Positions 59,427 through 64,000 of a stretch of DNA of 64,000 nucleotides are shown here, piece after piece. The translations under genes were made by a program, and so were the position numbers. The stretch covers positions 1 through 64,000 of the forward strand of contig NZ_CAKUOF010000015.1 of assembly GCF_934668725.1 (NCBI RefSeq), written 5' to 3'. Origin of the DNA: an uncultured Dysgonomonas sp. (GTDB lineage Bacteria; Bacteroidota; Bacteroidia; Bacteroidales; Dysgonomonadaceae). Position 1 is the stretch's first letter, and every line of letters begins with the position of its first letter. The notes under the pieces are model-generated. The model had not been told where the DNA came from. It was given only the letters and a program-made list of their open reading frames with translations, and did no database searches.

Positions 59427-60974
59427 ATGAAAAAATCAACGATATGGTTACTCGCAGGGGTGATGGCTTTCACCTTTTTCGGTCTACTGTACTTGCAGAT
59501 TAGTTATTTCCGTATCTCTCTTAAAATGAGGAATGATCAGTTTGAAGAGGCAGTCAGCAGAAGCCTCTATCAAGTGTCAAAAAATTTAGAGCTGGATCAG
59601 ACTAAGAAATATCTGGATCAGGAGATAATTGATTTCCAGAATAAAAATGGGTATAAAGACCCATTGGGAGGAGAAAAAACAGTAACACATACTCAGCAAA
59701 TACAGATTACTGACCCTACGGGTGCTCCTATCATGAACATGGAGTATAATATTTCTCAAACTACCAGTTTTAAAACGCCAAAGAACGCCAGTGCTTCGCG
59801 CGGAGGAGCAAATGCTTTAGCACAGGCATCATTTAATATACAAGAGTTGTTTAAACAACGTTATGATTACCAAAGGCAGTTGTTGGATAATGTAATTTAT
59901 AAATTAATCCAGACATCAAGCATGGTTCCTCTTGATGAAAAGCTAAATTATAAAACATTAAACGATAATATAAAGGACGAACTCCGATACAACGGTATCG
60001 ATTTACCTTTTCGGTTCGAGATTGTAGATAAAAATGATAAACCTGTGTATAAACAGGAGAATTATGGAGAACCTGATAAAAATGCATTGTATACACAGGT
60101 ATTGTATCCTAATGATCCGATTGATAAGTTAAACTATTTGAGAGTATCTTTTCCTACAAAGAAAGATTATCTTTTTAGTGATGAGATCTCGTTTATAGTA
60201 CCGGCTTTTGTATTTACATTAATTCTATTGGTGACATTTATAATATCAATCTATTTAATATTCAGGCAGAAGCGTTTGTCGGAGATGAAGAGTGATTTTA
60301 TGAATAATATGACCCATGAATTGAAAACTCCCGTGTCGACAATTTCATTGGCTGCCCAGATGCTAAAAGACCCGGGAATAATGAAATCACCGGAGATATT
60401 TAAACACATATCGAGTGTTATAAATGATGAGACTAAACGCCTGAGCTTTCAGGTAGAAAAGGTGCTTCAGATGTCTCTTTTCGAAAAACAAAAGGCAACC
60501 TTGAAATTCAAGGAACTAGATGTAAACGATGTAATTGTGAGTGTAGCCAATACCTTTCAACTTAAAGTTGAGAAATTTGGAGGAAAAATTGATATTGATC
60601 TCGAAGCAAATGATACACTAATAAATGCAGATGAGATGCATTTTACAAATGTTTTATTTAACTTGCTAGATAATGCACTTAAATATAGACGCGAAGATGT
60701 GACCTTAGAGTTGATGATAAGGACATGGAATCAAAACAATAAGATCTGTATAAGTGTTGAAGATAATGGAATAGGTATAAAAAAAGAAGATGCAAAAAAG
60801 ATTTTTGAACGCTTTTTTAGAGTATCTACCGGAAATTTACACGATGTAAAAGGCTTTGGATTGGGTCTGGCTTATGTTAAGAAAATAGTTGAAGACCATA
60901 AAGGAACTATAAAAGTAGAAAGTGAATTGGGACAAGGGACCAAATTTATTATAAGTTTATTCAATATAAAGTAG
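59427..60974 (+). CDS. rprX: Sensor histidine kinase RprX
   Basis: Membrane sensor kinase of 515 residues. First membrane segment about 6-26, periplasmic sensor domain 27-252, second membrane segment about 253-277, then the dimerisation domain with H297 in NMTHELKTPVSTI, and the HATPase domain with N box NVLFNLLDNALKYR (about 410-423), G1 VEDNGIGI (about 447-454), F box and G2 GFGLGLAYVKKIV (about 478-490). It phosphorylates the RprY regulator, whose gene follows after 7 bases; the closeness of the partner to known RprY supports the name. RprXY was found in Bacteroides as a regulator that changes outer-membrane protein levels when overproduced. The signal is not known. Confidence 0.92.
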   Translation: MKKSTIWLLAGVMAFTFFGLLYLQISYFRISLKMRNDQFEEAVSRSLYQVSKNLELDQTKKYLDQEIIDFQNKNGYKDPLGGEKTVTHTQQIQITDPTGAPIMNMEYNISQTTSFKTPKNASASRGGANALAQASFNIQELFKQRYDYQRQLLDNVIYKLIQTSSMVPLDEKLNYKTLNDNIKDELRYNGIDLPFRFEIVDKNDKPVYKQENYGEPDKNALYTQVLYPNDPIDKLNYLRVSFPTKKDYLFSDEISFIVPAFVFTLILLVTFIISIYLIFRQKRLSEMKSDFMNNMTHELKTPVSTISLAAQMLKDPGIMKSPEIFKHISSVINDETKRLSFQVEKVLQMSLFEKQKATLKFKELDVNDVIVSVANTFQLKVEKFGGKIDIDLEANDTLINADEMHFTNVLFNLLDNALKYRREDVTLELMIRTWNQNNKICISVEDNGIGIKKEDAKKIFERFFRVSTGNLHDVKGFGLGLAYVKKIVEDHKGTIKVESELGQGTKFIISLFNIK

Positions 60975-60981
60975 AGATATT

Positions 60982-61701
60982 ATGGAAGAGAAGTTGAAAT
61001 TATTTTTATGTGAAGATGACGAAAACCTAGGGATGTTACTCAGAGAGTATCTCCAAGCAAAAGGATTCGACACCGATTTATATCCGGATGGAGAAGCCGG
61101 CTATAAAGGCTTTGTTAAAGAAAAATACGATTTGTGTGTTTTAGACGTAATGATGCCAAAGAAAGACGGAATAACATTGGTAAAGGAAATTAGAGCAATC
61201 AATCCGGACATTCCAATTATATTTTTAACAGCTAAAAATATGAAGGATGATATTTTGGATGGTTTTAAAGCCGGAGCTGATGATTATATTACTAAACCTT
61301 TTAGTATGGAAGAATTGGTACTTCGTATCGAAGCCATTTTCAGAAGAGTAAAAGGTAAAAAAGGTAAAGATCGTCAGGTATATCAATTTGGTAAAATGGT
61401 TTTTGATACTCAAAAACAAATTCTAACCATTAGTGGAGAAAGCACCAAATTGACAACAAAGGAATCAGAACTTTTAGGATTGCTTTGTGCTCATGCTAAT
61501 GATATTTTGGAACGTAACCATGCTTTAAAACAAATATGGGTAGATGATAACTACTTTAATGCCAGAAGTATGGATGTTTATATTACTAAGCTAAGAAAGC
61601 TGTTAAAAGCCGATCCTGAGATTGAAATTATCAATATTCATGGAAAAGGTTACAAGTTAATAGCACCTGTAAACGAAGAAGCTGATGATAGCGAAGCTTA
61701 A
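60982..61701 (+). CDS. rprY: Response regulator RprY
   Basis: OmpR-family regulator of 239 residues. Receiver domain 1-120: acidic pocket EDD at 11-13, phospho-acceptor D55 in CVLDVMMPKKDG, T83 and K105. The winged-helix DNA-binding domain (about 135-232) has LTTKESELLGLLCAHANDILER and the recognition part NYFNARSMDVYITKLRKLLK. The sequence is very close to what I recall of Bacteroides RprY. It starts 7 bases after rprX and ends before the hairpin at 61721-61763. In Porphyromonas an RprY homologue also governs redox and metal genes and is subject to acetylation; whether that holds here is not known. Confidence 0.94.
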   Translation: MEEKLKLFLCEDDENLGMLLREYLQAKGFDTDLYPDGEAGYKGFVKEKYDLCVLDVMMPKKDGITLVKEIRAINPDIPIIFLTAKNMKDDILDGFKAGADDYITKPFSMEELVLRIEAIFRRVKGKKGKDRQVYQFGKMVFDTQKQILTISGESTKLTTKESELLGLLCAHANDILERNHALKQIWVDDNYFNARSMDVYITKLRKLLKADPEIEIINIHGKGYKLIAPVNEEADDSEA

Positions 61702-61720
61702 ATAAAAACGTTACTACTAT

Positions 61721-61763
61721 AAAAAAGAAAGTCAACTTTAATTTAAAGGTGGCTTTCTTTTTT
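61721..61763 (+). terminator. Terminator after rprXY
   Basis: An interrupted stem of about 18 pairs (AAAAAAGAAAGTCA with TGGCTTTCTTTTTT and inner CTTT/AAAG) with a T6 tail. It begins 20 bases after the rprY stop. Confidence 0.8.
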
Positions 61764-61805
61764 ATGAAGCCTGCCTATGAATATTAATCTTAGATAATCT
61801 ATCTG

Positions 61806-62702
61806 ATGATACTACCTAAATCTGATAAGGGATTCTCAATAGTAAAGTTTATAATTGTATTGCTGATACTTATATTTTCTACTCAAGGTTGCGATTCCGG
61901 ACATAAGGCGAAAGATATCAATCAATTAAAAGTATATCGGAAGAGCTTTAAAGTCCCACTAAAAGGAAAGAAAATTCTTTTATATGGCGACAGTATTTCT
62001 TCATCGGAATACCCATGGTACAAATCGGCACTTGAGGAGTTAACCGGAGCCGAAGTATATGCAGGTGGCTTTCCCGGATATACTACAAGTCAGTTAGCTA
62101 AAGACGCACAATTGCAGCTGATTTTTGACTATAAGCCTGATATTATAATCTGTTTAGTAGGAGGAAATGATGCCGGCGTAAAAGGTGAAGTGGGTACTTT
62201 TGGAGCAACAGATGAAATTCTGGTTAAAACAACTGATATAACAAAAGATTATTCAGGATATACTTTTATACAGGCGGTAGCACATATAATAGAAAAAATT
62301 GATGGGCATTATAAAATGGATGAAAATACCCACTTATTAAATGCTGAATATATCTCTCCCGAAAAACCTCTTCTTGTATTTTGTACTACTTTGCCTCAAA
62401 AACGTAGCAATCGGTTTAATAAATTTTCAAGATCCGATAATTGGCTCCGTAAAAGAGATGCAGTTGTTGAATGTTGCAATAAATATAAGGTTCATTGCAT
62501 AGACTTCTATAACTTATGTGACTGGGACTTTTCCAAGGAGCCATATTGGACTCCACCTACAGATGTCTATACTAACAGAGGCATATTTACAATGGATGGT
62601 GTCCATCCAAATCAAAAAGGATATGAGGATATGGCTCGTATCGTTTATGAGGAACTGGCTTTAGAATCAGCCGATAATCTCGAACCGAGCAAATTTCAAT
62701 AG
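61806..62702 (+). CDS. SGNH/GDSL hydrolase lipoprotein
   Basis: Predicted exported hydrolase of 298 residues. Signal peptide with hydrophobic core KFIIVLLILIF and a lipobox-like TQGC, lipid on cysteine 29. SGNH motifs: block I YGDSIS with nucleophile S63, block II glycine G87-G88, block III GGND (119-122) with N121, and block V DGVHPN with D264 and H267. These give a complete catalytic triad and oxyanion hole. Members of this class are usually carbohydrate esterases or lipases; the substrate here is unknown. The 3' end overlaps the convergent helicase gene by 36 bases, and no terminator lies between them. Confidence 0.88.
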   Translation: MILPKSDKGFSIVKFIIVLLILIFSTQGCDSGHKAKDINQLKVYRKSFKVPLKGKKILLYGDSISSSEYPWYKSALEELTGAEVYAGGFPGYTTSQLAKDAQLQLIFDYKPDIIICLVGGNDAGVKGEVGTFGATDEILVKTTDITKDYSGYTFIQAVAHIIEKIDGHYKMDENTHLLNAEYISPEKPLLVFCTTLPQKRSNRFNKFSRSDNWLRKRDAVVECCNKYKVHCIDFYNLCDWDFSKEPYWTPPTDVYTNRGIFTMDGVHPNQKGYEDMARIVYEELALESADNLEPSKFQ

Positions 62703-64000
62703 AAGCTGTTTTACCCCCGCATTTTCGAATTCTACAGTTGCTTTTCTGCTTGCAGCATCTCCTTCAATAGCACTGACTGTACCTATACCAAATCGTTCAT
62801 GTTTAATAACCGCACCTACCTGTATTCCGTAAATATCCTTGGTTAAAGGAGTTTTGGGCTCGGCGGTTCGTGCATTTACAAAATTGGGTTTGGAATACTT
62901 ATTTTCTCGTGATGATATTTGAGGTGATTCGAAGATCGAATTTTCTTTTTGTTGTACTTGTCTGAGCTCTTCCCTTTCCTCCCTGTTTTTTCGTACAGTA
63001 TCCCAGAAGTTGCCTTGTGTTTGTTGCGAAAATCTAGCAACATTACCATCCAATACACCTGCATTGGCATTGAGATATTCGGGATTTATGTCTTTAAGAA
63101 AACGGCTTGGATTGCATGAGTTGGTCTGACCGTTACGAAAACGACTCTTTGCATAGGTAAGCATACAGAACTGCTCGGCTCGCGTTATAGCTACATAAAA
63201 CAGGCGGCGTTCTTCTTCCAGCCCTTTGGGCTCGGATTTTGTCATAGAGGATGGGAAAAGGTCTTCTTCGAGTCCAACTACGAATACATTTTTAAACTCC
63301 AGTCCTTTCGAAGCATGAATAGTCATCATAGTAACCTTCTCATGGTCACCTTCTTTATCGGTATCCTGGTCGCTTAATAAAGATACTTCGGATAGGAAAT
63401 CAATCAATCCGATATTTTGTTCCCCTTCCTCAACTCTCGATTCGCAAAATTCATGTATACCCCCTAAAAGTTCCTGCAAGTTCTCTTGACGGCTCATGCC
63501 TTCAGGAGTCTGGTCTTGATAAGCTTCTCTGGCAATGCCGCTTTCTTTGACTATTTTAGTTGCCAATTCGTAAGCAGAAGCTACCGGGAGTTCTTTTATA
63601 AATCCATCAATCAGAATCTGAAAGTCTTTCAGTTTTTTAGCTGTACCTGCGTTTACGTTGAGGTTATACGATAAAGGGTCGTTTATCACTTCCCATAAAC
63701 TGAGGTTGTGAAGTTGTGCTGTCTCTACAACTTTGCCCACGGTTGTATTTCCGATTCCCCGGGTGGGATAATTGATAATACGTTTAAAGGCTTCTTCATC
63801 TTTGGGATTGACTACCATACGGAAATAAGCAATAACATCTTTTATTTCTTTTCGTTGGTAAAAGGATAGTCCTCCATAGATACGATAGGGAATGTTTTTC
63901 TTTCGAAGTGATTCTTCAAATACACGCGACTGTGCATTGGTTCTGTAAAGAATGACAAAGTCACTGTAAGATGAATCCCTGTGGCGGCGAAGGTCTTGAA
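62667..64000 (-). CDS. uvrD: UvrD/PcrA-type DNA helicase (C-terminal part; gene runs past the window)
   Basis: ATP-dependent 3'-5' superfamily 1 helicase, used in nucleotide-excision and mismatch repair. About 443 residues are in the window; the frame stays open to the right edge, so the N-terminal part with the Walker A motif is outside. Visible motifs: YRTNAQSR (motif IV), IPYRIYGGLSFYQRKEIKD just after it, MTIHASKGLEFKNVFVVGLEEDLFP (motif V), and EEERRLFYVAITRAE (motif VI). The end after about residue 310 is a variable, charged linker followed by a small C-terminal Tudor-like domain with GAVIKHERFGIGTVSAIEG. The ATG at 63818 is inside the conserved region and is not the real start. Confidence 0.94.
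   Translation of the reverse strand, partial: QDLRRHRDSSYSDFVILYRTNAQSRVFEESLRKKNIPYRIYGGLSFYQRKEIKDVIAYFRMVVNPKDEEAFKRIINYPTRGIGNTTVGKVVETAQLHNLSLWEVINDPLSYNLNVNAGTAKKLKDFQILIDGFIKELPVASAYELATKIVKESGIAREAYQDQTPEGMSRQENLQELLGGIHEFCESRVEEGEQNIGLIDFLSEVSLLSDQDTDKEGDHEKVTMMTIHASKGLEFKNVFVVGLEEDLFPSSMTKSEPKGLEEERRLFYVAITRAEQFCMLTYAKSRFRNGQTNSCNPSRFLKDINPEYLNANAGVLDGNVARFSQQTQGNFWDTVRKNREEREELRQVQQKENSIFESPQISSRENKYSKPNFVNARTAEPKTPLTKDIYGIQVGAVIKHERFGIGTVSAIEGDAASRKATVEFENAGVKQLLLKFARFEIIG

Noticed and set aside
1..64000. CRISPR arrays, tRNA or rRNA genes, insertion sequences, prophage or conjugative genes
   Set aside because: No regularly spaced repeats, no tRNA-like cloverleaf with TTCGAA arm between genes, and no transposase, integrase, relaxase or phage protein was found by reading.

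Overview
The window reads as one uninterrupted piece of chromosome from a Bacteroidales bacterium, most likely Dysgonomonas or a close relative; the genus is an inference. The evidence is an AT-rich sequence, promoters of the Bacteroidetes type (TTTG about 20 bases before TAnnTTTG), and Bacteroidetes-specific families: the type IX secretion protein SprA, the RprX/RprY two-component pair, a FimA/Mfa1-type fimbrillin, DUF4369-thioredoxin lipoproteins, DUF4301, DUF2023 and an NADP-type glutamate dehydrogenase. I saw no tRNA, rRNA, CRISPR array, transposase, integrase or prophage gene.

Layout. 1-4.4 kb: flavodoxin with DUF2023, two unknown proteins, a CDP-glycerol-type glycosyltransferase and a lipoprotein. 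4.4-8.2 kb: three tandem paralogous TlpA-like thioredoxin proteins on the minus strand behind a foldable leader. 8.2-17.6 kb: photolyase, an outer-membrane protein, groES-groEL, a dehydrogenase-like protein without its catalytic residues, a GyrI-like protein, pnp, and an NlpE-like lipoprotein without its CXXC motif. 17.6-21.9 kb: an accessory fimbrial locus made of an HTH regulator, 1 kb of AT-rich non-coding DNA, a small secreted protein with a C-terminal anchor, and a fimbrillin. 21.9-32 kb: M20 amidohydrolase, MFS transporter, engB, nucleoside deaminase overlapping a phosphoethanolamine-transferase-like gene, serC-serA, and a RelA-type synthetase with a degenerate hydrolase domain. 32-38.4 kb: two small membrane or secreted proteins, a DUF4301 protein, gmd-fcl (GDP-L-fucose) and an OmpA-like porin. 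38.4-50.8 kb: gdhA convergent with a receiver/PPDK-type fusion gene, a luciferase-like oxidoreductase, asd, an LTA-synthase-like enzyme and dcp. 51-64 kb: ruvA-sprA, rprX-rprY, a GDSL lipoprotein, and the 3' part of a UvrD/PcrA helicase gene running off the end.

How the genes work together. Most genes are core metabolism (serine, glutamate, aspartate family), quality control (GroESL, PNPase, RuvA, UvrD, photolyase) or cell envelope. gmd and fcl make GDP-fucose for surface glycans. Three enzymes of phospho-alcohol transfer chemistry and the thioredoxin lipoproteins act at the envelope. SprA exports cargo across the outer membrane. RprXY and RelA are global regulators.

I found no clear new defence or mobile system. 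The items most worth a second look are: a dispersed palindromic repeat (AAGGTC-N3-GACCTT within a longer shared sequence) beside genes; two small secreted proteins sharing a C-terminal YxxxxRRN anchor; the receiver-ATP-grasp fusion; several enzyme-like proteins that have lost catalytic residues; and a short terminator-like leader with a five-codon reading frame in its loop at 39.0 kb.
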